Notes under the pieces: model-generated
Database searches by the model: none
Seen by the model: only the letters and a program-made list of their open reading frames with translations
Told to the model about the DNA's origin: nothing
Shown: positions 8,403-17,568 of the stretch, piece by piece
How positions within the stretch are numbered: the first letter of the stretch is position 1
How the letters are laid out: every line of letters starts with the position of its first letter
Program-made: the position numbers and the translations under genes
Source of the DNA: Chromatiales bacterium
GTDB lineage: Bacteria > Pseudomonadota > Gammaproteobacteria > SpSt-1174
Length of the DNA stretch: 64,000 bases
Direction of reading: 5' to 3'
NCBI GenBank assembly: GCA_014762505.1
Contig: JABURS010000042.1
Span: 144,877 to 208,876, forward strand

Positions 8403-8746
8403 GGCAGGAGGCGTGAAGCGATAGGGCGGCCCGTGGCCGCCGGGCCATGAAAGGCCCATGCCACAGAGGGCACAGAGCAAAGCAGATGTTTGTAGGAGCG
8501 CTGCAAGGCGCGATCAAGGATGGCTCGCCTGGCATGGGTAGGCCCCGCCTTGCGCCTGACACCTCGCTCCTCATGTCCCCCTCAGAACCATAGGATGGCC
8601 CGTGGCCGCCGAGCGGGGAGAAGCCGGGTGATCCGCCAAGAGACACAGGCCTCCCTGCATCCTCTGTGAACTCTGTGCCCTCTGTCGCGAATCGACTTTC
8701 GCCTAACACCTAACGCCTAACGCCTAACGCCCACACAGAAGCAGCC
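8403..8746. repeat. Repeat-rich intergenic mosaic (no gene seen)
   Basis: A 344-base gap without a supported gene, built of four dispersed repeat types. There are two copies of an ATAGGRYGGCCCGTGGCCGCC motif (8421-8441 and 8590-8610). A left arm GCCACAGAGGGCACAGAG starts at 8460. A TGTAGGAGCGCTGCAAGGCGCGATC copy lies at 8491-8515. A right arm (CCTCTGTGAACTCTGTGCCCTCTGT, about 8660-8684) is preceded by sequence that matches, inverted, the centre of the repeat at 11459-11545. It ends in tandem TAACGCC heptamers at about 8704-8730. Confidence 0.8.
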
Positions 8747-11449
8747 ATGCAGCCAACGGAACAGAAACAACCCGTTTACTGGCATCACCTCGATCCCCAC
8801 GCGGTGCTCGACAAGCTCGGCAGCAGCGCACAGGGGTTGAGCCAGGCCGAGGCGCAACACCGCCTTGCCACGTACGGCCCCAACCGGCTCCCCGCCGGCC
8901 GGCGCCGTGGCCCCCTCGCCCGCCTGGCCGCGCAGTTCAACAACCTGCTGATCCAGGTGCTGATCGTCGCCGCCGTGGTCACCGCGCTGCTCGACCACTG
9001 GGTGGACACCTGGGTAATCCTCGGCGTGGTGGTGGTCAACGCCATCATCGGTTTCGCCCAGGAAGGCAAGGCGGAGAAATCGCTGGAGGCGATCCGTCAC
9101 ATGCTTTCGCCTCGGGCCTCGGTGACCCGCGACGGCCAGCGCCGCACCGTAGCTGCCGAGGAGCTGGTGCCGGGCGATGTGGTGCTGCTGGAGCCGGGCG
9201 ACAAAGTTCCCGCCGACCTGCGCCTCCTGCGTGCCCGTAACCTGCGTATCCAGGAGGCCGTGCTCACCGGTGAGTCCGTGGCCGTGGAGAAGTCTGCCGA
9301 TGCGGTGGCCGTGGATGCCGACCTCGGCAACCGCCGCGGCATGGCCTATTCCGGCACCCTGGTCACAGGTGGCCAGGGCCTGGGGGTGGTCGTTGCCAGC
9401 GGCGCCGACACCGAGATCGGCCGCATCAGCGACCTGCTCGCCCGGGTCGAGGACATCACCACGCCGCTGCTCGAACAAATGGCCGGCTTCGCCCGCCTGC
9501 TCGCCATCGTCATCATTGGTATCGCTGCCCTGGTCTTCGCCTATGGCTACCTGCTGCAGGGGCGCGACGCCACCGAGATGTTCATGACGGTCGTGGGACT
9601 CGCGGTAGCCGCGATCCCCGAGGGCCTCCCCGCCATCCTCACGGTGACGCTGGCGATCGGTGTGCAGCGCATGGCAGGGCGCAATGCCATCATCCGCCGG
9701 CTGCCCGCGGTGGAAACACTCGGCGCCGTCTCCATCATCTGTTCGGACAAGACCGGCACGCTCACCCGCAACGAGATGACCGTGCGCACCGTGATTACGG
9801 CCGACGAGACCTATACCGTGAGCGGCGCCGGCTATGACCCCCATGGCGGTTTTGCCATAGACGGCGGCGAGATCGACCCGCAGCTGCATCCCGGCCTGCG
9901 TGAGATCCTGCGTGCCGCCGCCCTGTGCAACGACGCCTCACTCAGCCGCAAAGACGATGCCTGGCAGGTGGACGGCGATCCCATGGAAGGTGCCCTGCTG
10001 ATCGGCGCCATGAAGACCGGCCTGGAACTCGCCATCGAAGCCGAACACCTGCCGCGTATCGACGCCATCCCCTTCGAAACCGAACACCGTTTCATGGCCA
10101 CCCTGCACCATGATCACGAGGGCAACGGCTACATCTTCATCAAGGGGGCCCCGGAGCGCATCCTCGACATGTGCGACAGGCAGTGCAGCAATCCGCTGGA
10201 CCGCGCGTACTGGGAACATCACATCGAAACCATCGCCGCCGAAGGACAGCGCGTCCTCGGCATCGCGATGCGCCGGGTGACTGCCGAACATCGCGAGCTG
10301 CACTTTCATGATCTCGACCAGGACATCACCCTGCTCGGCCTGCTGGGCCTGATCGACCCACCCCGCGAGGAGGCCATTGCGGCCGTGCGCGACTGCCAGG
10401 CCGCCGGCATCCGTGTGAAGATGATCACCGGCGACCATGCCCTGACCGCCCGCGGCATCGCGCGCCAACTCAGGCTGCAGAATGACGATGACGTGGTCAC
10501 CGGACACGAGCTGGAAGGCATGGATGACGACGAGCTTGCACGTATCGTACCGCACGTCGATGTCTTCGCCCGCACCACGCCCGAGCACAAGCTGCGGCTC
10601 GTCACCGCCCTGCAGGCGGCCGGCAAGGTGGTGGCCATGACAGGCGACGGCGTCAACGATGCCCCGGCACTCAAGCGCGCCGACGTCGGTGTGGCCATGG
10701 GCAGAGGGGGAACCGAGGTGGCCAAGGAATCCGCCGAGATGGTGCTGGCCGACGACAACTTCGCCTCCATCGCGCAGGCGGTACGCGAGGGGCGCACCGT
10801 CTATGACAACCTGAAAAAGGCCATTCTCTTCCTGCTGCCGGTCAACGGTGGCGAGTCACTCGCCATCCTGCTCGCGGTACTGGCCGGCCTCACGCTACCC
10901 ATCACGCCGCTGCAGATCCTCTGGGTCAACATGGTCAGCTCGGTGGGGCTGGCGATGGCGCTGGCCTTCGAGCCGCCCTCACCACGCGTGATGCAGCGGC
11001 CACCCCGACCACGTGACGAGCCCATGCTCTCCGCCTTCCTGCTATGGCGTATCTGCCTGGTCTCGCTGCTGTTCGTCGCGGGCGTCTTCGGCATCTTCGC
11101 CTGGAGTCAGTATCATGGCGCCACGCTCGAAGAGGCGCGCACCTACGCCGTGAACACCCTGGTCGTGATGGAGATCTTCTACCTCTTCAGCATCCGCTAC
11201 CTGGACAGCAGCTCCATCGGCTGGCGTCAGGTACGCGGCACACGGGCCGTGCTCATCGCGGTAGGTATCGTCGTCGCACTGCAGTTGCTCTTTACCTACG
11301 CCCCCTTCATGGAGACCTTCTTCGACACGCGTCCGGTGGATTTCATTCACGGCGTGGAGATCATCGCCATTGGCGTGACACTGTTTGCGCTGCTGGAGCT
11401 GGAGAAGTGGGTACGTCGGCGATGGGTGGAGCGTGGGCGTGAGGCGTAA
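8747..11449 (+). CDS. P-type (P2A-like) cation-transporting ATPase
   Basis: 900 residues with all P-type landmarks: N-terminal cation-ATPase domain, TGES (174-177) in the actuator, PEGLP (from 291) in M4, phosphorylation site DKTGTLT (Asp334), KGAPE in the nucleotide-binding domain, MTGDGVNDAP (631-640), and a C-terminal block of six helices. The M4 PEGL and the M5 NGGE resemble Ca2+ pumps of the SERCA/PMR1 type. M6 reads WVNMVSSVGLAMAL, with Ser-Ser where SERCA has Thr-Asp, so one classical Ca2+ ligand is missing. The ion carried is therefore uncertain. Palindromic repeats flank the gene on both sides, and a porin gene follows. Confidence 0.88.
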   Translation: MQPTEQKQPVYWHHLDPHAVLDKLGSSAQGLSQAEAQHRLATYGPNRLPAGRRRGPLARLAAQFNNLLIQVLIVAAVVTALLDHWVDTWVILGVVVVNAIIGFAQEGKAEKSLEAIRHMLSPRASVTRDGQRRTVAAEELVPGDVVLLEPGDKVPADLRLLRARNLRIQEAVLTGESVAVEKSADAVAVDADLGNRRGMAYSGTLVTGGQGLGVVVASGADTEIGRISDLLARVEDITTPLLEQMAGFARLLAIVIIGIAALVFAYGYLLQGRDATEMFMTVVGLAVAAIPEGLPAILTVTLAIGVQRMAGRNAIIRRLPAVETLGAVSIICSDKTGTLTRNEMTVRTVITADETYTVSGAGYDPHGGFAIDGGEIDPQLHPGLREILRAAALCNDASLSRKDDAWQVDGDPMEGALLIGAMKTGLELAIEAEHLPRIDAIPFETEHRFMATLHHDHEGNGYIFIKGAPERILDMCDRQCSNPLDRAYWEHHIETIAAEGQRVLGIAMRRVTAEHRELHFHDLDQDITLLGLLGLIDPPREEAIAAVRDCQAAGIRVKMITGDHALTARGIARQLRLQNDDDVVTGHELEGMDDDELARIVPHVDVFARTTPEHKLRLVTALQAAGKVVAMTGDGVNDAPALKRADVGVAMGRGGTEVAKESAEMVLADDNFASIAQAVREGRTVYDNLKKAILFLLPVNGGESLAILLAVLAGLTLPITPLQILWVNMVSSVGLAMALAFEPPSPRVMQRPPRPRDEPMLSAFLLWRICLVSLLFVAGVFGIFAWSQYHGATLEEARTYAVNTLVVMEIFYLFSIRYLDSSSIGWRQVRGTRAVLIAVGIVVALQLLFTYAPFMETFFDTRPVDFIHGVEIIAIGVTLFALLELEKWVRRRWVERGREA

Positions 11450-11458
11450 AAGCCGGAC

Positions 11459-11545
11459 GCCACAGAGGGCACAGAGGATGCAGGGAGGCCTGTGTCTCGT
11501 GGTGGATCACCCGGCTTCCTCTGTGAACTCTGTGCCCTCTGTGGC
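11459..11545. repeat. Palindromic CACAGAG-family repeat element
   Basis: Left arm GCCACAGAGGGCACAGAGGA is answered by TCCTCTGTGAACTCTGTGCCCTCTGTGGC at the right end, enclosing about 38 bases. The inner sequence is also found, inverted, at about 8630-8660. A short tail, GACTTTCGTCTAAC, follows the right arm here as in the copies near 8690 and 12865. The transcript could fold into a long hairpin. Confidence 0.85.
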
Positions 11546-11588
11546 ATGTAGACTTTCGTCTAACCCCTAACCCCCCAACCCAGACAAT

Positions 11589-12728
11589 ATGGCACCCGGC
11601 CTTCTTCCTCCACGCTCGACGACATGGCCTACGGCCCTGGGCATCGGCCTGCTCTGCGCGGGCAACCCCCTCCTGGCCGACGAGCCGGCGGTACGGCATG
11701 GGGCCGTGCTGGAAGACGGCGCCGCCGTCAAGGGCGCTCTCACGGCAACCGTCCAGCATGCGGACAACCAGGATATCGATACCGAGGTCCTCTCCTCCTT
11801 CGACCTGCTCACCACATTGCCGACGGCGAGCGGGCGCTGGCTGTTCTATCTGGAGGGAAGCACCACGCCGGCAGACGACGGCGTATCGGCGACCCTCCAT
11901 GAAGCCAATGCGGATGCCGGCACGGCCCTGGATCGCGATGGCAAGGGTCGGCTGCAGGTCTCGGAGGTGAACTATCGCTGGCGCTGGACGGGACACACCC
12001 TGACCCTCGGCCTGATCGATGCCAGCGGCTACCTCGACATCAGCAATCTTGCCAACGACGAAACCACGCAGTTTCTCGGCACGCACTTCGTGAACAATCC
12101 CACCATCGCCTTTCCGGACTACACACTGGGCGCTGCCCTGCATCACAGCTACCAGGGACAGGTCTTTCCCGGGTTCACCCTCTTCATGGGCAGCTCGCAC
12201 GGGCTGGGCGATAATGCAGAACGCTCCTATGCGGCGCTGCTCGACGTCGATGCGTCGGACAAGGGGGTCTTCGGCGCGGGGGAGATCTACTGGCAAGGTG
12301 CCACCACCACCCTGCGCCTGGGACTGTGGCAGAACAGCGGCGACCATGCCCGGCTCGACGGCCTGCCGGGCATGGCGTCCAACCGGGGGATTTACGCAGT
12401 CGTGGATACCGGCCTGGGAGATGCGCGCCTGAACCTGCGCCTGGGACAGGCCGACGAGACGGTTGCCGAGGCGTCAGCCTTCGTGGCCCTCGCCATCGAA
12501 CATCCGGTTGGTGGTGTACCGACAGGGCTCGGCCTTGCCCAGACCCGCGCCTCCGACGAGCTGGATGCGACGCGCAGCGACAGCCGCCAGGCCGAACTTT
12601 ATATGCGTTTCAGACCCTATGAAGGGCTGCGCATCAGCCCCTCCCTGCAATACATCCGCAACAGCGGGCTCATCGATGACAACGCAGACCACTGGGTGAC
12701 CGGCCTGCGCATCAGCTACGGCTTCTGA
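11589..12728 (+). CDS. OprB-like carbohydrate-type outer-membrane porin
   Basis: 379 residues. A hydrophobic N-terminal stretch (about 14-30, ending NPLLADEP) is a probable signal peptide. The rest alternates polar and hydrophobic residues in many short strands and ends in Phe (TGLRISYGF), as expected of a BAM-recognised beta barrel. The segment NDETTQFLGTHFVNNPTI (about 156-173) resembles the loop signature of OprB-type porins. The substrate is unknown. It lies 140 bases behind the P-type ATPase with a palindromic repeat between them, so a shared transcript is possible but not shown. Confidence 0.7.
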   Translation: MAPGLLPPRSTTWPTALGIGLLCAGNPLLADEPAVRHGAVLEDGAAVKGALTATVQHADNQDIDTEVLSSFDLLTTLPTASGRWLFYLEGSTTPADDGVSATLHEANADAGTALDRDGKGRLQVSEVNYRWRWTGHTLTLGLIDASGYLDISNLANDETTQFLGTHFVNNPTIAFPDYTLGAALHHSYQGQVFPGFTLFMGSSHGLGDNAERSYAALLDVDASDKGVFGAGEIYWQGATTTLRLGLWQNSGDHARLDGLPGMASNRGIYAVVDTGLGDARLNLRLGQADETVAEASAFVALAIEHPVGGVPTGLGLAQTRASDELDATRSDSRQAELYMRFRPYEGLRISPSLQYIRNSGLIDDNADHWVTGLRISYGF

Positions 12729-12791
12729 GAGTAGTGGGAGTCAGGCGATAGGCGCAATCCGTGCCCATACCGGGCGAAGCAGCCATCCCCC

Positions 12792-12856
12792 GATCGCGCC
12801 TCGCAGCGCTCCTACCGGCACCCGTCTTCCTCTGTGCCCTCTGTGTCCTCTGTGGC
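12792..12856. repeat. Two adjacent dispersed repeats (TAGGAGCGC motif and half of a CACAGAG palindrome)
   Basis: Positions 12792-12814 are the inverse of the TGTAGGAGCGCTGC motif at 8491-8515, with one difference. Positions 12826-12856 hold a right arm of the CACAGAG family (CTCTGTGCCCTCTGTGTCCTCTGTGGC in two overlapping heptad steps) followed by the GACTTTCGTCTA tail. No left arm is visible, so this is a half copy. It lies between convergent porin and orn genes. Confidence 0.7.
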
Positions 12857-12887
12857 GAGTCGACTTTCGTCTATCGCCCAAGACCCA

Positions 12888-13460
12888 CTACATCTCCATC
12901 CCCGTATCCACCGCCGGCAGACGGATGAAGTGATCGCGGTAGTGCTTGAGCTCCTCGATGGAGTCGCGGATGTCGTCCAGGGCCAGGTGGCTGGAGGCCT
13001 TGCTGAAACCGCCGGCCACCTCGGGCGCCCAGCGGCGCGCCAGTTCCTTGAGGGTGCTGACGTCGAGATTGCGGTAATGGAAATAGGCCTCGAGCCCGGG
13101 CATGCAGCGGGCGAGGAAGCGCCGGTCCTGGCAGATGCTGTTGCCGCACATGGGCGAGGCGCGCTCGGGCACCCATGCACGCAGAAAGGCCAGGGTCTCG
13201 GCCTCGGCCTGCGCCTCGTCCACCGTGCTCTGGCGCACCCGCTCGGTGAGCCCCGACTGGCCATGCTGACGCGTGTTCCACTCGTCCATGCCGGCCAGCA
13301 CCGCGTCGGGCTGGTGGATCGCGAGCACCGGCCCCTCGGCCAGGAGATTGAGATCCTTGTCGGTGACGATGGTCGCGATCTCGATGATGCGGTCGTTCAT
13401 CGTGTCGAGACCGGTCATCTCGAGATCGATCCAGATCAGGTTGTCGGCGCTGGCGCTCAT
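12888..13460 (-). CDS. orn: Oligoribonuclease
   Basis: 190 residues, DEDDh 3'-5' exonuclease fold. Exo I motif IDLEMTGLD holds the first two metal ligands (Asp12, Glu14); Exo II ([10 protein letters not shown]) and Exo III ([15 protein letters not shown]) supply the remaining Asp and His residues. Orn degrades 2-5-nt RNA to mononucleotides and clears pGpG from c-di-GMP breakdown, which may matter given the GGDEF-EAL gene at 58.2 kb. Length is typical of the family. It is divergent from the M48 protease, and rsgA, its common neighbour in gammaproteobacteria, lies 2 kb away. Confidence 0.95.
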   Translation of the reverse strand: MSASADNLIWIDLEMTGLDTMNDRIIEIATIVTDKDLNLLAEGPVLAIHQPDAVLAGMDEWNTRQHGQSGLTERVRQSTVDEAQAEAETLAFLRAWVPERASPMCGNSICQDRRFLARCMPGLEAYFHYRNLDVSTLKELARRWAPEVAGGFSKASSHLALDDIRDSIEELKHYRDHFIRLPAVDTGMEM

Positions 13461-13561
13461 GTGGGGATTCCCTGGTTCAAGAATGTGTCAGTCTGCGGGC
13501 CATTGTGCCGCTTGCCCCTGCTTCTCGCAAAGGGGTAAGCTCCTTCGTCGAGGTCTCATTC

Positions 13562-14809
13562 ATGCATGCCTTCACCATCCTGTTTCTCATCGCCCTGCTG
13601 ACCAGCGTCGCCCTGCGCCTGTGGCTCTCCCGGCGCCAGGCACGGCACGTGCGCGCGCACCGCGACGCGGTGCCGGCCGAGTTTGCCGCCAGCATCCCGC
13701 TGGCCGCGCACCAGAAGGCGGCCGACTACACCCTGGCCCGCGGGCGGCTGGGGCGCATCGACCTGATCTACGGCGCCCTGCTGCTCGTCGCCTGGACCCT
13801 GGGCGGCGGGCTGCAGCTGCTGGACGAGACCTGGCGCCAGGCGGGCTGGAACGCGCTGGCCACGGGTACGGCCGTGCTGCTCAGTGTGTTCCTCCTCACC
13901 GGCCTGCTGGAACTGCCCGTTTCCGTCTACCGCACCTTCGGGCTGGAGGCACGCTTCGGCTTCAACAAGACGACCCCGCGCACCTTCCTGGCCGATCTCG
14001 TGAAAGGGACACTGCTGGCGCTCGTCCTGGGCATACCGCTCATCGCACTGGTGCTGTGGCTGATGCAGGTGACCGGGGAACACTGGTGGCTGTGGGTCTG
14101 GGCGGCGTGGACGGGCTTCACCCTGTTGCTGATCTGGGCCTACCCCACGCTGATCGCGCCGCTGTTCAACCGCTTCGAGCCGCTGGACGACGACGCCACG
14201 CGCGAGCGCGTCGAGCGGCTGCTGGCCCGCTGCGGCTTCAGCAGCAACGGCATCTTCGTGATGGACGGCTCGCGCCGCTCCGGCCACGGCAATGCCTACT
14301 TCACCGGGCTTGGCCGTCACAAGCGCATCGTGTTCTTCGATACCCTGCTCGATACGCTGGAGCCGGCCCAGATCGAGGCCGTACTCGCCCATGAACTCGG
14401 GCACTTCCGCCGCCGTCACGTGCTCAAGGGCATGCTGCTGCAGTTCGCCCTGTCGCTGGCTGCGCTGGCCCTGCTCGCCTGGCTGATCGGCACGGAGGGG
14501 TATTTTGCCGGCCTGGGCATCGAGACACCCTCCACCCACCTCGCCCTGGCGAGCTTCCTCCTGGTGGCGCCGGTGTTCGGCTTCTTCCTTCAGCCCCTGC
14601 TCGCCTGGCTGTCGCGACGCCACGAGTTCGAGGCCGATGCCTTCGCCGCCAGCCAGACCGATGCCGACAGCCTGATCCAGGCGCTGGTACGCCTGTATCG
14701 CGACAATGCGAGCACCCTGACGCCGGACCCCCTGCACTCGGCCATCTACGACTCGCATCCCCCGGCCAGCGTGCGCATCGCCCACCTCAAGTCGCTGCCC
14801 GCCGTATAA
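13562..14809 (+). CDS. M48-family integral-membrane zinc metalloprotease (Ste24/CAAX protease-like)
   Basis: 415 residues. An N-terminal TM helix begins at residue 2, several further TM segments follow, and the zinc motif HELGHFRRRH lies in AVLAHELGH. The third ligand Glu lies downstream in RRHEFEADAFAA. The arrangement matches bacterial Ste24-type peptidases, which cleave membrane or lipoprotein substrates at the cytoplasmic face. The open frame begins 57 bases earlier, but the ATG used starts directly at the first TM helix, as in the family. The cytochrome gene follows with 32 bases between. Confidence 0.85.
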   Translation: MHAFTILFLIALLTSVALRLWLSRRQARHVRAHRDAVPAEFAASIPLAAHQKAADYTLARGRLGRIDLIYGALLLVAWTLGGGLQLLDETWRQAGWNALATGTAVLLSVFLLTGLLELPVSVYRTFGLEARFGFNKTTPRTFLADLVKGTLLALVLGIPLIALVLWLMQVTGEHWWLWVWAAWTGFTLLLIWAYPTLIAPLFNRFEPLDDDATRERVERLLARCGFSSNGIFVMDGSRRSGHGNAYFTGLGRHKRIVFFDTLLDTLEPAQIEAVLAHELGHFRRRHVLKGMLLQFALSLAALALLAWLIGTEGYFAGLGIETPSTHLALASFLLVAPVFGFFLQPLLAWLSRRHEFEADAFAASQTDADSLIQALVRLYRDNASTLTPDPLHSAIYDSHPPASVRIAHLKSLPAV

Positions 14810-14841
14810 TGCGAACCCGGACCCCCACAGGAGCCAAGCCC

Positions 14842-15132
14842 ATGAAACCGATCGTGATCTTCATCGCCCTGCTGACGAGCATGGCCCCGGCCATGGCGGC
14901 CGATTTCGAGCACGGCAAGCAGCTGCACCAGGACAACTGCATGGCCTGCCACGCCCGCATGACCGGTGGCGACGGCGAGGTGCTCTACACCCGCCCCGAT
15001 CGCCGCGTCAGTTCGCTGGCCGGCCTGGAGGCCCAGGTGCGCCGCTGCGAATCCAACCTGCAGCTGAAGTGGTTCGACGAGGACATCGCCGACGTGGTGC
15101 ACTTCCTCAACCAGACCTACTACCGCTTTTGA
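14842..15132 (+). CDS. Small periplasmic c-type cytochrome
   Basis: 96 residues. A signal peptide (residues 1-20, cut after MAA) precedes one haem attachment motif, CMACH (Cys33, Cys36, His37). After the haem motif come TGGDG, DRRVSSL, a lone Cys and a conserved end LNQTYYRF. There is no Met in the last 55 residues, so the usual distal Met ligand is absent unless Met40 serves. The start was set at the ATG after AGGAGCCAAGCCC. It is in line with phhB and rsgA, but no functional link is evident. Confidence 0.85.
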   Translation: MKPIVIFIALLTSMAPAMAADFEHGKQLHQDNCMACHARMTGGDGEVLYTRPDRRVSSLAGLEAQVRRCESNLQLKWFDEDIADVVHFLNQTYYRF

Positions 15133-15148
15133 TCCGGGAGGCATGGCC

Positions 15149-15496
15149 ATGTCCGACCTGAGGCAGAAACGCTGCAGGCCCTGCGAGGGCGGCGTCGCAC
15201 CGATCACCCCCGAACAGGCGCAGGCGGAGATGCATTCCCTCGATCCGCAGTGGCAGCTGGTCGAGGATGGCCGGGCCATCCGTCGTGAATTCCGCTTCGC
15301 CGACTATTACCAGACCATGGCCTTCGTCAATGCCATCGCCTGGATCGCGCACCAGGAAGACCATCACCCGGACCTCGAGGTGGGCTACAACCGCTGCCTG
15401 GTGCGCTACAGCACCCACGCCATCGGCGGCCTGTCGGAAAACGACCTGATCTGCGCCGCCAAGGTGGACGCCCTGCTGCAAACCTCGGGCGCATGA
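15149..15496 (+). CDS. phhB: 4a-hydroxytetrahydrobiopterin dehydratase (PCD/DCoH)
   Basis: 115 residues of the pterin-4a-carbinolamine dehydratase family, which recycles the pterin cofactor of aromatic amino acid hydroxylases. The family's histidine motif, HQEDHHPDLEVGYNRCLVRY, and the end SENDLICAAKVD are present. Two in-frame ATGs exist six bases apart. The second was chosen because GGGAGG (15136-15141) sits 7 bases before it but only 1 base before the first. No phenylalanine hydroxylase is in the window. The stop overlaps the rsgA start (ATGA). Confidence 0.9.
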   Translation: MSDLRQKRCRPCEGGVAPITPEQAQAEMHSLDPQWQLVEDGRAIRREFRFADYYQTMAFVNAIAWIAHQEDHHPDLEVGYNRCLVRYSTHAIGGLSENDLICAAKVDALLQTSGA

Positions 15497-16383
15497 GCGA
15501 TCGCAGCCGCCCCGGGAGGGTGATCACGCGCTACGGCGCGGACATGATCGTCGAGGACGAGGACGGTCAGACCCATCGCTGCACCACCCGGCGCAAGCTG
15601 CAGGACGCGGTGTGCGGGGACTACGTGCAGTGGCAGGCGGAACAGACCGGCAACGCCGTCGTCGTCGCCATCGAGAAGCGGCAGAACGTCCTCACCCGTC
15701 CGGACCTGCGCGGACGGCCCAAGCCCATCGCCGCCAACATCGACCAGCTGGCGATCGTCAGCGCCCACCTGCCCGCCCCCAACTGGGAGATGGTGGACCG
15801 CTATCTCGTCGCCGCCGAACTGCTGCCGGCCGATGCCCTCATCGTGCTCAACAAGTGCGACCTCGCGGACACCCATCCGGTGGACGAGACCATCCTCGCC
15901 GAATACCGCGAACTCGGTTATCAGGTCCTGGAGGTCTCCAGCACGCGGGAACACGGACTGGACGGATTGCTTGCCGCGTTGAAGGGAAAGACCAGCATCC
16001 TGGTCGGGCTCTCGGGCGTGGGCAAGTCGTCGCTCATCAAGAACCTGCTGCCCGCCCAGGACATCCGCATCGGCGAGATCTCCGACCACAGCAGCAAGGG
16101 CAAGCACACCACCACCAGCGCGACCCTCTACCACCTGCCGGACGGCGGCGAACTCATCGACTCGCCGGGCGTGCGCGACTTCACGCTCGGCACGGTCACG
16201 CCCGCCGAACTGGCCCGTGGTTTCCGGGAGATCGCGGACCGTGCAGGCGACTGCCGATTCCACAACTGCACGCACGTCGTGGAACCCGGATGCGCGGTGA
16301 AGGCCGCGGTGGAGGATGGCGGGATCTCACGACGCCGCTACACGAACTACCGCAACATCCTCGCCGCCGTGAACGCCGTTTGA
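15493..16383 (+). CDS. rsgA: Ribosome small-subunit biogenesis GTPase RsgA
   Basis: 296 residues, circularly permuted GTPase: an OB-fold N-terminus, then G4 NKCD (120-123), G1 GLSGVGKSS (172-180) and G3 DSPG (223-226). A C-terminal zinc-binding segment (CRFHNCTHVVEPGC) completes the family layout. RsgA matures the 30S subunit. Its ATG overlaps the phhB stop, so translation is coupled. Orn, its frequent neighbour, lies upstream on the opposite strand. Confidence 0.95.
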   Translation: MSDRSRPGRVITRYGADMIVEDEDGQTHRCTTRRKLQDAVCGDYVQWQAEQTGNAVVVAIEKRQNVLTRPDLRGRPKPIAANIDQLAIVSAHLPAPNWEMVDRYLVAAELLPADALIVLNKCDLADTHPVDETILAEYRELGYQVLEVSSTREHGLDGLLAALKGKTSILVGLSGVGKSSLIKNLLPAQDIRIGEISDHSSKGKHTTTSATLYHLPDGGELIDSPGVRDFTLGTVTPAELARGFREIADRAGDCRFHNCTHVVEPGCAVKAAVEDGGISRRRYTNYRNILAAVNAV

Positions 16384-16429
16384 GAGGAGCTTGCCAGGCA
16401 GATCAGTCAGCGGGTGTAACGGCACTGAA

Positions 16430-16505
16430 GCCACAGAGGGCACAGGGACCACAGAGGAGAAACCGCTCCTCGCATCAACTCTGTGTGCCCTGTGCCCACG
16501 GTGGC
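16430..16505. repeat. Palindromic CACAGAG-family repeat element
   Basis: Left arm GCCACAGAGGGCACAGGGACCACAGAGG (first 20 bases diagnostic) and right arm ending CTGTGTGCCCTGTGCCCACGGTGGC surround a short AT-richer centre. It occupies most of the gap between convergent rsgA and hinT. Confidence 0.8.
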
Positions 16506-16537
16506 AAAAAGACCGACACGGGCAACTGACCGCCTTT

Positions 16538-16882
16538 TTATCCCGGCGGCCAGCCCAGCGCACGCCCGCCCAGCACGTGCAGGTGCACGTGGAACACGCT
16601 CTGCCCCGCACCGGCCCCGCAGTTCACCACTGTGCGATAGCCGCTTTCGGCGATGCCACAGGCCTCGGCCACCTGCTGCGCACCGAGGAACAGTCTGCCC
16701 AGGAGTTGCGCGTCCTCCGCCTCGGCATCGTGCAGCGTGGCGATGTGCTTGCGCGGGATCACCAGCACGTGGGTCGGTGCCTGCGGATTCAGATCCCGGA
16801 AGGCGATGACGTCGTCGTCCTGGTACACCACATCCGCCGGAATCTCGCCGGCCGCGATCTTGCAGAAGATGCAATCGGACAT
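16538..16882 (-). CDS. hinT: Histidine triad nucleotide-binding protein (HinT-like)
   Basis: 114 residues. The HIT motif HVHLHVLGG (His98, His100, His102) is intact, and the N-terminus SDCIFCKIAAGEIPADVVY is the standard HinT start. HinT hydrolyses adenosine phosphoramidates. The TATA-poor region upstream carries GTCCGTGGTCCGTGGTC short direct repeats (about 16907-16922). It is separate from recR by about 80 bases on the same strand. Confidence 0.92.
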   Translation of the reverse strand: MSDCIFCKIAAGEIPADVVYQDDDVIAFRDLNPQAPTHVLVIPRKHIATLHDAEAEDAQLLGRLFLGAQQVAEACGIAESGYRTVVNCGAGAGQSVFHVHLHVLGGRALGWPPG

Positions 16883-16961
16883 GAGTTGGCTCCTTTCAGT
16901 CGCGTCCGTGGTCCGTGGTCAGTCGTCCGTTGCAAAACCGCAAACGAACGACCGACCGCAT

Positions 16962-17558
16962 TCAGTATTGCTTTCTACCCTGGAAGGCATGCGACAGCGT
17001 CTGGCTGTCCGCGTACTCGAGTTCACCGCCGATCGGGATGCCATGCGCCAGGCGGGTGGTGGAGATGCCATGCTCGGCGGCCAGTTCGCTGATGTAATGC
17101 GCGGTCACCTCGCCTTCCACCGTCGGGTTGGTGGCCAGTATCACCTCCTGCACCTCGCCCTCGCCGAAGCGCCGCTCGAGCTCGTCCAGGCCGAGCTCCT
17201 CCGGACCGATGCCGTCCAGCGGCGAGAGATGGCCCATGAGCACGAAATACAGCCCCCGGTAGACCGAGGCCTGCTCGATGGCCAGCACGTCCGCCGGCGT
17301 CTCGACGATGCACAGCTGCTCGACCTGGCGCGCCGGATTGGCGCAGATGCGGCAGACCTCGAGCTCGGTGAGCGTGCGGCAGCGCTTGCAGTGGCCGATC
17401 TTCTCCACCGCCTCGCGCAGGGCATCGGCCAGGCGCAGCGCACCGTCGCGCTCGCGCTCGAGCAGGTACAGCGCCATGCGCTGCGCCGATTTCGGCCCGA
17501 CCCCCGGCAGGATCTTCAGGGTGTCGACCAGGTTCTGCAGTACCGAACGCTCGGACAT
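16962..17558 (-). CDS. recR: Recombination mediator RecR
   Basis: 198 residues. A helix-hairpin-helix (residues 11-30), a four-cysteine zinc finger (Cys57, Cys60, Cys69, Cys72) and a Toprim domain ([13 protein letters not shown]) occur in the usual order. RecR acts with RecO/RecF to load RecA at gaps. It closes the conserved dnaX-ybaB-recR gene group, with 10 bases between ybaB and recR. Confidence 0.95.
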   Translation of the reverse strand: MSERSVLQNLVDTLKILPGVGPKSAQRMALYLLERERDGALRLADALREAVEKIGHCKRCRTLTELEVCRICANPARQVEQLCIVETPADVLAIEQASVYRGLYFVLMGHLSPLDGIGPEELGLDELERRFGEGEVQEVILATNPTVEGEVTAHYISELAAEHGISTTRLAHGIPIGGELEYADSQTLSHAFQGRKQY

Positions 17559-17568
17559 GCGCGCGGGA

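Noticed and set aside
16895-16961. Binding-site cluster in GTCCGTGGTCCGTGGTC repeats before recR
   Set aside because: Short degenerate direct repeats of a common intergenic type; no further support.
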